Shown here piece after piece: positions 33,688 to 42,688 of a DNA stretch of 51,821 bases. Each line of letters opens with the position of its first letter. Position 1 is the first letter of the stretch. This DNA is from Paracoccaceae bacterium. Lineage in GTDB: Bacteria; Pseudomonadota; Alphaproteobacteria; Rhodobacterales; Rhodobacteraceae. Under the pieces are notes generated by a model that did not search any database, was not told the DNA's origin, and saw only the letters and a program-made list of their open reading frames with translations. The stretch spans positions 1 to 51,821 of the forward strand of contig QOQI01000005.1 in assembly GCA_003332035.1 (NCBI GenBank), written 5' to 3'. Made by a program: the position numbers and the translations under genes.

Positions 33688-34531
33688 ATATTATTTCAGT
33701 AGAAACGCTCCACCACTCCGGCCTTTCTCGTTGAACCTTTTTCATAGCAGCATCGCAGTCGTATTTACTTTCGAAAACACCAAAGCAGGTGGCCCCTGAT
33801 CCAGACATCGAAACCTGCTCAACAGAATTTTGGCTAGAAATAAGCTGTAAAACTTCTAAGATAATTGGTTCGATTTTAAGAGCTGGCTTGATTAAATCAT
33901 TCCGCTGTAAAAGTAACCAATTTATCCAATCTTTTTTTGTTTGAAATAATTTTTCATAGTTTGATAAAGGCGGGTTTTGTTTATTTTCAAGCATGTTAAA
34001 AACTGCTTGCGTTGACACCTTTTTCAAAGGATTAACCAAAAGGATAGGAAGGTTTGGAAACGTATGAATTATCCTCAAAACTTCACCAAAACCTTTCATA
34101 TGCTGAGTTTTTTGATTAATGCAAACTGGCAAGTCAGATCCAATTTTCATTAGCTCGTCTAATGCTGGAAGATTTATCTCCCACAGCCGAGTTAGTCCAC
34201 GGATAGCAGCCGCTGCATCACTGGATCCCCCACCCAAACCAGCGCTTGGAGGTAAATTTTTAGTTAAAGTTATGTGGGCACCATCTTTAATATTATTGAG
34301 GGTTCTTAGTAATTCCGCTGCCTTCAAAACCAAATTGGAGTTGTCTAATGGTATTTGATCAGAAAAAGCACCCTTCACAGTGAGCTCCAGCTTCTCGCTT
34401 TTTTCAAAAGATAAATGATCACCAAATTCTGTGAAACCTACAATTGAGTCTAACAAATGAAAACCATTCGACTTTTGACCCACAATCTGCAGACACAAGT
34501 TGACTTTTGCACTGGCTTTTTCTTCAAACAT
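33680..34531 (-). CDS. ispE: 4-diphosphocytidyl-2-C-methyl-D-erythritol kinase
   Basis: GHMP kinase of the MEP isoprenoid pathway, 283 residues. SAKVNLCLQIVGQKSNGFHLL is split by conserved residues of the N-terminal motif. PPSAGLGGGSSDAAAAIRGL (about 89-108) is the ATP loop, and VSMSGSGATCFGVF the C-terminal motif. The start overlaps the stop of the TPR gene (TAATG at 34531). It feeds isoprenoid precursors to the polyprenyl synthase coded opposite. Confidence 0.93.
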   Translation of the reverse strand: MFEEKASAKVNLCLQIVGQKSNGFHLLDSIVGFTEFGDHLSFEKSEKLELTVKGAFSDQIPLDNSNLVLKAAELLRTLNNIKDGAHITLTKNLPPSAGLGGGSSDAAAAIRGLTRLWEINLPALDELMKIGSDLPVCINQKTQHMKGFGEVLRIIHTFPNLPILLVNPLKKVSTQAVFNMLENKQNPPLSNYEKLFQTKKDWINWLLLQRNDLIKPALKIEPIILEVLQLISSQNSVEQVSMSGSGATCFGVFESKYDCDAAMKKVQRERPEWWSVSTEIISI

Positions 34532-36210
34532 TATTTCACTAATGTTCCAGTCTCATTAGCTTCATCCATTAGGACTTGGCTAAGGCCAACTTTTAATTTC
34601 TTCTTTATTCGCTCCATCTCTTCTTCTTCAGGATCAAAAGACAACGCTCTTCGCCACTGAAACTCAGCCTCAGTTTTTCTTCCTACCATCCAATAAACAT
34701 CACCCAAATGATCGTTTACGATTGGGTCGACAGGCATTAACTCAGCAGCTCGTTCTAAGTTTGGAACAGCCTTTTCAAACTGACCAAGTTTATAATAACC
34801 CCAGCCGAGACTATCGACGATGTAACCGCTGTCAGGACTTTCCTTAACAGCACGTTCAATCATTTCCAAAGCTTCATCCAAATTAGAATTTTTTTCTATT
34901 AATGAATATCCCAGGTAATTCAAAACTTGCGGTTGAGTAGGGTTAAGTGAAAGCGCCTTTCGAAAATCTTTCTCAGCTAAGGTCCAAAGATCTAAACGTT
35001 CCCGCGTTATTCCCCTAACATAATATAAAAACCAACCCGCTTCTCCCTTGTTCTTATACAGATTTATTGCCTCTCCATAAGCAACTTCAGCTTTGTCATA
35101 AAGCTCTAAACGTCTATAGTGGTTTCCCAGTATACTAAAACCATTGGCAGAGTTTGGGTACTGAACTGTTAAGTTGGCTAAAACTTCAATTGCTTCCATC
35201 TCTTTGCCAGATGAACGCAGAGCTTCTGCTCTTCCTAATTCTGAAGCAAAAAATTGTGGATGACTGTTGGAAAGCTTTTCATGCTCTTTTATAGCTAAAT
35301 TATGTTGGCCTAACTCAACAAGGAGGTCTGCCGTCATTAACGTTGAGTCAACGTGCTTAAAATCTAAATACTGTGCTAACCTTGAATAAATAAGTGTAAA
35401 CGTTGGATCTGCCTCTTTTGAAATTAAATTTGCAATTGAGTGAAAAACATCTGCTACTGCTATATTTGTTTCGGGAAATGAGGTTTTAGGATAAACTTTT
35501 TCATTCGTGGCGTTGACAAAAAGACCCTCAATCTCAGGATCAAATGTAGGCCCAAACCATTTTTCTAGTAAACGTTGTGCTTCTTTAAATTTGCTCTGAG
35601 ATAAGAGTAGTTTTGTATGGTAAATAACGGATCTTCTTGTTGGGTTTCCTTGATCACTATGAATACGGCTGAATGTTTTTTGGGCTTGGTCAAATTTTCC
35701 CGCTGCAAGTTGGGACATTGCTCGATGGAAATTTGCAAATTGCCCCATGCCTTGAACTTTTGCTGTTTCATCAAAAATTAGATTTGCATTAACTTCATCA
35801 TTTAATCCCATAAGTATCCAAGCCGATAAAAGGTCTTTTAGTATCGGGGTAATTTCACTGGCATCTTTTACAAAATTTAAAAAAGCTTCAGTCTTTCCAT
35901 CTTTGATCAATGAGGCCGATTGAACCATTTGGGAGATTTGGCTAAGGTTTCCGTTGTCTCTATAAACTTCCGCAATAGATATCGCGTTATCTACTGATCC
36001 TTGAGCTATCAACGATATCATAAGGCCTTCTAAGAGCTTGGAGTTTGACGGATCGGCACTCACACTTTTAGTTTGAAATTTAGAAGCAGTCACAAAGTTA
36101 TGGTCTGAAATAGCCTGTCTACCCGCCAAATATGCTCCAGATGATGCCGATGCTACTTCAGAAATCGAGGCAGCAAGAAAAAAAATTGAACCTTGAATAA
36201 ATTTTTTCAT
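34531..36210 (-). CDS. Tetratricopeptide repeat protein, exported
   Basis: 559 residues with an N-terminal signal peptide (KKFIQGSIFFLAASISEVAS). Many TPR units are present, clearest in the C-terminal half: FSILGNHYRRLELYDKAEVA, QVLNYLGYSLIEKNSNLDEA, YIVDSLGWGYYKLGQFEKAV and IVNDHLGDVYWMVGRKTEAE. TPR proteins of this size upstream of ispE are common in alphaproteobacteria. It probably acts as a periplasmic scaffold, but no partner is known. It overlaps ispE by one base, so it is translated with it. Confidence 0.85.
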   Translation of the reverse strand: MKKFIQGSIFFLAASISEVASASSGAYLAGRQAISDHNFVTASKFQTKSVSADPSNSKLLEGLMISLIAQGSVDNAISIAEVYRDNGNLSQISQMVQSASLIKDGKTEAFLNFVKDASEITPILKDLLSAWILMGLNDEVNANLIFDETAKVQGMGQFANFHRAMSQLAAGKFDQAQKTFSRIHSDQGNPTRRSVIYHTKLLLSQSKFKEAQRLLEKWFGPTFDPEIEGLFVNATNEKVYPKTSFPETNIAVADVFHSIANLISKEADPTFTLIYSRLAQYLDFKHVDSTLMTADLLVELGQHNLAIKEHEKLSNSHPQFFASELGRAEALRSSGKEMEAIEVLANLTVQYPNSANGFSILGNHYRRLELYDKAEVAYGEAINLYKNKGEAGWFLYYVRGITRERLDLWTLAEKDFRKALSLNPTQPQVLNYLGYSLIEKNSNLDEALEMIERAVKESPDSGYIVDSLGWGYYKLGQFEKAVPNLERAAELMPVDPIVNDHLGDVYWMVGRKTEAEFQWRRALSFDPEEEEMERIKKKLKVGLSQVLMDEANETGTLVK

Positions 36211-36279
36211 GTAATCAGCTTAAAACTCATAATCGATAATTTAACCCTTTAAAACAGATTTTAAAGGATTTTCCGGTAA

Positions 36280-37950
36280 CTACATATTGGGATAGTTCGG
36301 CCCATCACCACCCTGGGGTGTCATCCAATTAATATTTTGGCTAGGGTCTTTTATATCACAAGTTTTGCAATGCACACAGTTCTGAAAATTAACCACGAAA
36401 CGTGCTGGTTCTTCTTCGGTTTGGACAACTTCATAAACTCCAGCAGGACAATATCTTTGAGCAGGCTCACTAAATTGGGGTAGGTTCACAGATATTGGGA
36501 TTTCCGGGTTATTCAGTTGCAAATGACACGGCTGATTTTCTTCATGATTAGTCATTGAAAATGAAACATTAGTCAGGCGATCAAAGCTTATCGAGCCATC
36601 AGGTTTCGGATATTTAATTTCTTTGTGCTTTGCAGCGCTTTCAGTAGAAGCAGCATCAGATTTTTCATGTTTCAAAGTACCAAAAAGAGAAAAACTAAAT
36701 AGCGTCTGGAACCACATATCAAACCCACCCAGAATAAGGCCTCCTAATGGGCCAAACCGAGCATTCAACGGGGCAACGTTACGAACTTTCTTTAAGTCTT
36801 TGCCAACAGCTTCCGTTTTTAATTTTAAATTATAATCTGAAAGCAGATCCCCAAATCTATTATCTTTTATTGCATTATAAACAGATTCAGCTGCCTCTAT
36901 GCCAGAATGCATAGCGTTGTGATTACCTTTAATTCTAGGTAAATTTACAAGACCAGCAGAACAGCCTAATAAAGCTCCTCCCGGAAAAGCGGCCTTGGGA
37001 ATTGACTGTAAACCACCCTTAGTTACTGCCCTTGCTCCATAAGCAATACGTTTACCACCAGTTAGCAACTTTTTAATTTTTGGGTGATGCTTAAACTGCT
37101 GAAATTCCATGTAAGGCGACAAAAATGGATTTTTATAATTCAAGTCCACAATATATCCAACATAGACCTGATTATTATTTAAGTGGTATACAAAAGAGCC
37201 ACCAGAGCTTTTAAACCCTAATGGCCAGCCCATTGTATGCGTAACCTCGCCTTCATTGTGAACCTCTGGATGAACTTCCCAAATTTCTTTCATTCCAATT
37301 CCAAATTTCGGCACATCACATTCAGAATCTAAATTAAATTTTTCTATGACTTGCTTGGCTAGTGATCCCCTAGCTCCCTCAGAAAGAAGCACGTACTTTC
37401 CATGTAATTCCATTCCTGGCTCATAGGCCTCTCCTATTGAGCCATCAGAGTTTTTTCCAAATTCACCAGCAACGACCCCTTTTACCTCACCAGTTTTTCC
37501 AAAAACCAGATCCGAACAGGCCATTCCAGGAAATATTTCTACACCTAACTCTTCCGCCTGCTCTGCCATCCACCTACATACATTTCCCATAGAAACTATA
37601 TAATTACCGTGATTATTCATCAGTGGTGGCATTAGAAAATTTGGTAACCGGATCTGCCCTGCCTCGCCAAGAATAAAAAAATTATCTTCTTTGACAGGCA
37701 CATCTAAGGGAGCCCCTTTTTCTTTCCATTCGGGTATTAGTTTGTTTAATCCAGAAGGATCCAAAACCGCCCCAGACAGAATATGAGCACCTACTTCTGA
37801 TCCTTTTTCTAGTACCACAACTTCTAAGTTTGCATCAAGTTGCTTGAGTCGAATAGCAGCCGAGAGGCCAGCTGGACCAGCTCCAACTATAACGACATCA
37901 TACTCCATAGTTTCTCTCACCACTTCTGACACGAAATCCTCCCCGGACAT
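36280..37950 (-). CDS. Electron transfer flavoprotein-ubiquinone oxidoreductase
   Basis: Membrane-bound FAD and 4Fe-4S enzyme of 556 residues, passing electrons from ETF (acyl-CoA and choline-type dehydrogenases) to ubiquinone. The FAD site is YDVVIVGAGPAGLSAAIRLK (about 18-37), followed by EKGSEVGAHILSGAVLDPSG. The cluster is bound in the C-terminus: RYCPAGVYEV, then NCVHCKTCDIKDPSQNI (four cysteines). The name etfD/etfQO is used for the gene. It stands alone; greA diverges across about 200 bases. ETF genes are not in the window. Confidence 0.94.
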   Translation of the reverse strand: MSGEDFVSEVVRETMEYDVVIVGAGPAGLSAAIRLKQLDANLEVVVLEKGSEVGAHILSGAVLDPSGLNKLIPEWKEKGAPLDVPVKEDNFFILGEAGQIRLPNFLMPPLMNNHGNYIVSMGNVCRWMAEQAEELGVEIFPGMACSDLVFGKTGEVKGVVAGEFGKNSDGSIGEAYEPGMELHGKYVLLSEGARGSLAKQVIEKFNLDSECDVPKFGIGMKEIWEVHPEVHNEGEVTHTMGWPLGFKSSGGSFVYHLNNNQVYVGYIVDLNYKNPFLSPYMEFQQFKHHPKIKKLLTGGKRIAYGARAVTKGGLQSIPKAAFPGGALLGCSAGLVNLPRIKGNHNAMHSGIEAAESVYNAIKDNRFGDLLSDYNLKLKTEAVGKDLKKVRNVAPLNARFGPLGGLILGGFDMWFQTLFSFSLFGTLKHEKSDAASTESAAKHKEIKYPKPDGSISFDRLTNVSFSMTNHEENQPCHLQLNNPEIPISVNLPQFSEPAQRYCPAGVYEVVQTEEEPARFVVNFQNCVHCKTCDIKDPSQNINWMTPQGGDGPNYPNM

Positions 37951-38154
37951 TTTGCTTCTCTTACCTGAAGATAACTACGCTTTCTCAATACTCAGCGTCA
38001 ATCACTACAAACTATTTAATTCATTACTTGCGGCATTATTTCCATCAAATTAAACAATATATAGAATTCAACTCTACAAAGCCTTGCATTAAAACATTTA
38101 ATTTGCTCATCATAGGTTCACGATCGACAATATAGTAACTAGGCCGGACACGTT

Positions 38155-38625
38155 ATGGAAAAAATCCCAATGACTAGAGAGGGAAGCCTCGCACTTGAAA
38201 CAGAACTAAAAAAATTAAAATCTGTAGAGCGCCCTAATATAATTCAAGCTATCTCAGAAGCACGCGAGCATGGAGATTTATCGGAAAATGCTGAATACCA
38301 TTCAGCTCGTGAAAAGCACAGCTTTATAGAAGGTAGAATAAAAGAAATTGAGGCAATAATTTCTTTGGCTGAAGTCATAGACCCAACGTCCTTAACAGGT
38401 GCAATTAAATTTGGGGCAACAGTCACTTTAGTCGATGAGGATACTGATGAAGAGAAAACTTGGCAAATCGTTGGAGAGCATGAAGCCAATATTGAGGCAG
38501 GACTGCTCAATATGAAATCACCAATCGCAAGAGCTCTCATTGGAAAAGATGAGGGTGATAGTGTAGAGGTCAAAACTCCAGGTGGTGAAAAAGCTTATGA
38601 AATATTGAAAATCGAGTATAAGTGA
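38155..38625 (+). CDS. greA: Transcript cleavage factor GreA
   Basis: RNA polymerase secondary-channel factor, 156 residues, rescuing backtracked complexes. The coiled-coil N-domain has [20 protein letters not shown] with the acidic tip in [20 protein letters not shown] (D and E at about 42 and 45). The C-domain ends in [18 protein letters not shown]. The start at 38155 is the conserved family N-terminus; the ribosome site is weak. It has its own promoter region shared with the divergent ETF-QO gene. Confidence 0.95.
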   Translation: MEKIPMTREGSLALETELKKLKSVERPNIIQAISEAREHGDLSENAEYHSAREKHSFIEGRIKEIEAIISLAEVIDPTSLTGAIKFGATVTLVDEDTDEEKTWQIVGEHEANIEAGLLNMKSPIARALIGKDEGDSVEVKTPGGEKAYEILKIEYK

Positions 38626-38686
38626 GCACCACTTTTGATAAACGGTGCTGGGTTTGGGACGAAAGCCTTGTTTGGCAAATTCATTA

Positions 38687-39664
38687 TTAAACCTTTAATA
38701 AGATTTTTCCAATGTGCTGACTACTTTCCATTAGAAGATGTGCGGAAGTAACATCTTCTAATTCAAAGACACTATTGATAACAGGCTTTAATCTGCCATT
38801 ACTTAACAATGGCCAGACGTTTCTAAATAGTTCTGAGGCTATTTGAGCTTTTGAAAGATCCGATTGAGGCCGTAAGGTACTACCAGTAATAGTTAAACGT
38901 CTTGTCATTATCTGTGCAAAATTTAACTCAGCTTTAGCACCCTGTAAAAAGGCAATTTGTACTAATCTACCGTCATCAACCAAAGCTTTAATGTTTTTTT
39001 CTATATAAACCCCACCAACCATATCTAATATAAGATTCACGCCACCCAGGCTCTTCATTACATCTAAAAAATCTTCTTTCTTGTAGTTAATTGCCCTTTT
39101 TGCACCAAGCTCTTCACAAACTAAACACTTTGCTTCAGTTCCAGCCGTAGCATAAACCTCACTGCCAAAAACATTTGCCAATTGAATAGCAGTAGTTCCT
39201 ATTCCGGATGAACCACCGTGAACCAAGAACTTTTCATGTGGTTTCAATTTTCCTCGTTGAAAAACATTACTCCATACTGTGAAGAAAGTTTCAGGAAGAG
39301 CGGCTGCTTGCTCTAGGCCCATACCTTTTGGAACAGGCAAACAATGACTGGCTTGTGTTACCGCGTATTCGGCATAGCCTCCACCCGGCAAAAGTGCACA
39401 CACTTCATCGCCGATAGCCCAGTTAGTAACATTTTGTCCAATAGCAAATATTGTGCCTGAAGCTTCAAGTCCTGGAAGATCACTTGCTCCAGGAGGTGGC
39501 ATGTATGATCCTGCTCGCTGTAGGACATCGGGCCGATTAACGCCAGCAAAGGCGATTTTAATTAAAACTTCATTTCTATTTGGCTTCGGGATACTCATAA
39601 CCACTGGCCTTAGAACATCAGGCCCACCAGGCTCCATAATTTCAATTGCCCTCATCTCTTGCAT
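38687..39664 (-). CDS. NAD(P)H:quinone oxidoreductase, zeta-crystallin type
   Basis: Medium-chain dehydrogenase/reductase without catalytic zinc, 325 residues. It shows the N-terminal GroES-like domain (FAGVNRPDVLQRAGSYMPPP, GLEASGTIFAIG) and the NADP Rossmann fold with FLVHGGSSGIGTTAIQLANV. It probably reduces quinones or enones using NADPH. The start is either 39664 or the ATG three codons later. It is two bases downstream of the COQ9 gene and so in one unit with it. Substrate unknown. Confidence 0.87.
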   Translation of the reverse strand: MQEMRAIEIMEPGGPDVLRPVVMSIPKPNRNEVLIKIAFAGVNRPDVLQRAGSYMPPPGASDLPGLEASGTIFAIGQNVTNWAIGDEVCALLPGGGYAEYAVTQASHCLPVPKGMGLEQAAALPETFFTVWSNVFQRGKLKPHEKFLVHGGSSGIGTTAIQLANVFGSEVYATAGTEAKCLVCEELGAKRAINYKKEDFLDVMKSLGGVNLILDMVGGVYIEKNIKALVDDGRLVQIAFLQGAKAELNFAQIMTRRLTITGSTLRPQSDLSKAQIASELFRNVWPLLSNGRLKPVINSVFELEDVTSAHLLMESSQHIGKILLKV

Positions 39665-39666
39665 TA

Positions 39667-40356
39667 TTAGGTATCCAAATAACCGGGTAAATTAGGATCT
39701 ATATTTCCATTAGGCCGCTTAATTTTTTTCAATAAATTTCTTGTTAAACCATTAAATTCTTTGGTTAATTTATTTTTTTTAAGCTGTGCTTTTACGCTCT
39801 CAATCTTCATAACATCTTCAATTCTACGATCTAAAAAATGCCAAGTTTCTTCGCTCCCCTCGCTATTATCACCAAGCCAGTACAACACTGTGCTGGCATA
39901 TACCGCACTTAAAATGGTTCTCTTAGAATACCAGTTGTAATCTTCAGAGTTATCTCCAATCAATTCCCAAATTAAATCTGAGGTTTCCCATACCAAACGG
40001 CTACCTTCAAATGCATATACAGGTAAGGAAAATAAAACTGCTCCTCTACGAACCACCTCCTTATCGGAAGCAATTTTAATTCTTAACTCAACAGCTTTTG
40101 TAATCTTTTCTCTTACTTTCAACTGCGAGATTTTTTCCTTTTTAAAAGTAGTTTCTAACTTGTCGTCACCCCATTTATGAAATGCAACTGCCAGATCTAA
40201 AGCTCCCCTTGGACAAAACAGTCTGGCTCTTTTCTCAGAAATATCAGTTTCTCTACAGGCGGAAACAAAAGTTGAATTTGACCAGCCATCAAAGGCCACG
40301 TGTGGCAAGGCAGCTAACATTAGCTTTAATATCCTAGGATCAATCGGTCTGCGCAT
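39667..40356 (-). CDS. COQ9-family ubiquinone biosynthesis protein
   Basis: 229 residues. LAALPHVAFDGWSNSTFVSA is the typical N-terminal TetR-like segment. RLFCPRGALDLAVAFHKWGD and TVLYWLGDNSEGSEETWHFL with DRRIEDVMKIES are the C-terminal COQ9 region. COQ9 binds lipid intermediates and presents them to COQ7. It precedes the quinone reductase gene; rpsU diverges. Seen mainly in alphaproteobacteria and mitochondria. Confidence 0.85.
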   Translation of the reverse strand: MRRPIDPRILKLMLAALPHVAFDGWSNSTFVSACRETDISEKRARLFCPRGALDLAVAFHKWGDDKLETTFKKEKISQLKVREKITKAVELRIKIASDKEVVRRGAVLFSLPVYAFEGSRLVWETSDLIWELIGDNSEDYNWYSKRTILSAVYASTVLYWLGDNSEGSEETWHFLDRRIEDVMKIESVKAQLKKNKLTKEFNGLTRNLLKKIKRPNGNIDPNLPGYLDT

Positions 40357-40439
40357 TTATAAATCTTTCACTAGACAACTTTATTTATGGTTGTTATACG
40401 ATCACTTCCTGCACATAGATGCAACTTTAACATAGAAAG

Positions 40440-40453
40440 GTGGTGAAAACCAC
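40440..40453 (+). promoter_or_regulatory. GNRA-loop hairpin at the rpsU start site
   Basis: GTGGT (40440-40444), GAAA (40445-40448) and ACCAC (40449-40453) form a 5-bp hairpin closed by a GAAA tetraloop, ending exactly at the ATG. Its first base is the last base of AAAGG (40436-40440), the only ribosome-site-like sequence, so folding could affect initiation of S21 synthesis. Confidence 0.5.
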
Positions 40454-40660
40454 ATGCAGGTTAGTGTTCGTGATAACAACGTGGACCAAGCTTTACGTGC
40501 GTTGAAAAAGAAACTTCAACGTGAAGGTGTGTTTCGAGAAATGAAGCTTAAGCAGCATTTTGAAAAACCTTCTGAGAAAAAGGCTCGTGAAAAAGCCGAA
40601 GCAATCCGTCGTGCGCGTAAATTGGCTCGTAAAAAAGCCCAGCGTGAAGGTATGATGTAA
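40454..40660 (+). CDS. rpsU: Ribosomal protein bS21
   Basis: 30S protein of 68 residues: [20 protein letters not shown] then [20 protein letters not shown] and a basic C-terminus rich in Arg and Lys. It lies alone with its own terminator. Initiation may be controlled by the hairpin that abuts the ATG. Confidence 0.96.
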   Translation: MQVSVRDNNVDQALRALKKKLQREGVFREMKLKQHFEKPSEKKAREKAEAIRRARKLARKKAQREGMM

Positions 40661-40686
40661 GAGAATTTTAACATCTATTTTAAAAT

Positions 40687-40712
40687 GGCCCGCTCATCGT
40701 GGGCCTTTTTTT
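40687..40712 (+). terminator. Rho-independent terminator after rpsU
   Basis: GGCCCGC (40687-40693) pairs with GTGGGCC (40699-40705) with one G-U pair around a 5-base loop, followed by TTTTTTTATTTT. It lies between the convergent rpsU and ppk2 genes. Confidence 0.9.
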
Positions 40713-40727
40713 ATTTTAAAAATGTAT

Positions 40728-41633
40728 CTAGTAAATTTTTGGAACGTATAATTTATCTGGTAAAACTCTTCGTTCATAGTCTGGATTAAAAATACGTTCA
40801 GGTAAGTTTACTGGTTCATGCTGAATTTCTTTATAAGGAACCATGGATATAATATGCTCTATACAATTTAAGCGTTCTCGTTTTTTATCATCACCCTCGA
40901 CTATGTACCACGGCGCTTCAGGAATATTTGTTCTAGAAAACATCTCCTCTTTAGCCTTTGTATAATCTTCCCAACGTATTCTACTCTCCAGATCCATTTT
41001 AGATATTTTCCATTGCTTCATTGGATCATTGATTCTCATTAGAAACCTTATCTGCTGCTCCTCGTCAGAAATAGAAAACCAGTATTTTAATACAATTATC
41101 CCAGATCGGACCAACATGCGTTCAAACTCAGGAACATCATTGAAGAATTGTTCTACCTGTTCTGCGTCAGCAAACTCCATTACTCTTTCTACGCCTGCTC
41201 GGTTGTACCAAGAGCGGTCGAATAAAACAATTTCACCACCTGCGGGAAGATGGGGTACAAATCTCTGAAAATACCATTGTGATTTTTCCCTTTCCGTTGG
41301 AGCAGGAAGGGCAACAACCCTAGCAACTCTGGGGTCCATTCTTTGTGTTATGCGCTTAATCACACTTCCTTTTCCAGCGCCGTCACGGCCTTCACATATT
41401 ATTACTAATTTCGCGCCGGTTTCTTTTACCCAGTCTTGTAACTTGATCAACTCAACCTGAAGCCGCAATAGGTTACGATAATAGGTTGTTTTATCAAGCA
41501 TATCAGGATGCTTATCACGATAAATTTTTCGCATTTCTTCAGTTAAAGCAGGAGCATTAAACTCTTCTTCGAACATTTCGTCCAAAGTATCTTCCAATTC
41601 CGCCTCAATCCAACTTTTTGTTTTCTTTACCAT
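40728..41633 (-). CDS. ppk2: Polyphosphate kinase 2
   Basis: PPK2-family phosphotransferase, 301 residues, using polyphosphate to phosphorylate nucleotides, typically GDP or ADP. Walker A is CEGRDGAGKGSVIKRI (from about 80), followed by FDRSWYNRAGVERVM (138-152, Walker B and lid), and DPMKQWKISKMDLESR with WYIVEGDDKKRERLN. The start at ATG 41633 is chosen over an in-frame GTG at 41645; neither has a strong ribosome site. It stands alone between rpsU and the lrp-like gene. Nucleotide preference is not decided. Confidence 0.9.
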   Translation of the reverse strand: MVKKTKSWIEAELEDTLDEMFEEEFNAPALTEEMRKIYRDKHPDMLDKTTYYRNLLRLQVELIKLQDWVKETGAKLVIICEGRDGAGKGSVIKRITQRMDPRVARVVALPAPTEREKSQWYFQRFVPHLPAGGEIVLFDRSWYNRAGVERVMEFADAEQVEQFFNDVPEFERMLVRSGIIVLKYWFSISDEEQQIRFLMRINDPMKQWKISKMDLESRIRWEDYTKAKEEMFSRTNIPEAPWYIVEGDDKKRERLNCIEHIISMVPYKEIQHEPVNLPERIFNPDYERRVLPDKLYVPKIY

Positions 41634-41728
41634 CCGAAAATACACTTTCTGGAGCCTATAAACATTGCTGAGAGATAAGTCGTATACTAAATTTTGAATA
41701 GGGTCACAGACAAGTATAAATTTTCAAA

Positions 41729-42187
41729 CTAGATGGGTAAAGCAGTAGTTTTAAAAACAGTACGCAAGGCAAAGGATGATTGCATCTGCGCTACCCCTGG
41801 AAGTCTAGCCAGATACTGCCGATGAATTCTAGCAAAGTCTTCTGTACTTTCTGCAACAACTTTTAAAACATAATCTGCAGTTCCAGCAGTCAGGTGACAC
41901 TCTAAAACATTGGGAATACGAGCAACTTCTTTCTCAAAGGCATCTAAAACTTCATCAGCTTGAGCAGATAGCGTGATCTCCACAAAAACCGTAGTCGGAA
42001 CACCCATTTTTTTTGCATCCAAAAGTGCGACATATTCCCTTATTATACCTTCGTCTTCTAATCTTTGAACACGTCGATAGCATGCTGACTGAGACAAATT
42101 AATATTATCGGCTAGCTCAGCGTTGGAAATTCTTCCTTGCCCCTGCAAAACTTTAAGAATTCGCTTATCAATTTCATCTAATTTCAT
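41729..42187 (-). CDS. Lrp/AsnC-family transcriptional regulator
   Basis: 152 residues. The N-terminal helix-turn-helix (LDEIDKRILKVLQGQGRISN, ELADNINLSQSACYRRVQRL) and C-terminal RAM domain (TTVFVEITLSAQADEVLDAF, VLECHLTAGTADYVLKVVAE) are typical. It is likely to sense an amino acid and to act as an octamer or similar. It stands next to the YtoQ-family gene. Targets are unknown; it is not necessarily the general Lrp. Confidence 0.88.
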   Translation of the reverse strand: MKLDEIDKRILKVLQGQGRISNAELADNINLSQSACYRRVQRLEDEGIIREYVALLDAKKMGVPTTVFVEITLSAQADEVLDAFEKEVARIPNVLECHLTAGTADYVLKVVAESTEDFARIHRQYLARLPGVAQMQSSFALRTVFKTTALPI

Positions 42188-42242
42188 AACATAAGTATTC
42201 TTAGTAAATTAAAAAATCAGCAAGTAATATATTTATAGGTTG

Positions 42243-42680
42243 TTAAATTTTGCCATCCCGGACATATTTTAGAATTTGAACTACTTGTCCTGGGTTTTCG
42301 ACTACTGCTAAAGCCGCAGCATCAACTTCTTTGAGAGCATGTTGATGCTCACTACTATGCATCACAATCAATGATTTACCCAAAGCCGCAGCAAAACCAG
42401 CGTCAAAAGCCGCATTCCACTGCTTATATTTTTCACCAAATCGAACTATTACGATATCCGCATTCATGATACCTTTTCGGGTACGGATTGCATTCAGTTT
42501 CGCACCCTTGTTATCATGCCAAAATTTATCTGGCTCCCTTCCCATAATCATCACGCCACAGTCATCGCTCAATTCATGATCTGTGACCGGTCCCTCGAAA
42601 GTAATATCTAAGCCTGCAGAACTCTGAATAATTTCATCCCGCCAACTAGTATGGATTTCGCCCGATAAATAAACGCGCAT
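42243..42680 (-). CDS. ytoQ: YtoQ-family protein
   Basis: 145 residues. MRVYLSGEIHTSWRDEI with EGPVTDHELSDDCGVMIMGR and ADIVIVRFGEKYKQWNAAFD resembles the YtoQ group, related to nucleoside 2-deoxyribosyltransferase folds. Function unknown. It starts eight bases after the end of pheT in the same direction and so probably belongs to the pheST unit. Confidence 0.8.
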   Translation of the reverse strand: MRVYLSGEIHTSWRDEIIQSSAGLDITFEGPVTDHELSDDCGVMIMGREPDKFWHDNKGAKLNAIRTRKGIMNADIVIVRFGEKYKQWNAAFDAGFAAALGKSLIVMHSSEHQHALKEVDAAALAVVENPGQVVQILKYVRDGKI

Positions 42681-42688
42681 TTTTTCTC

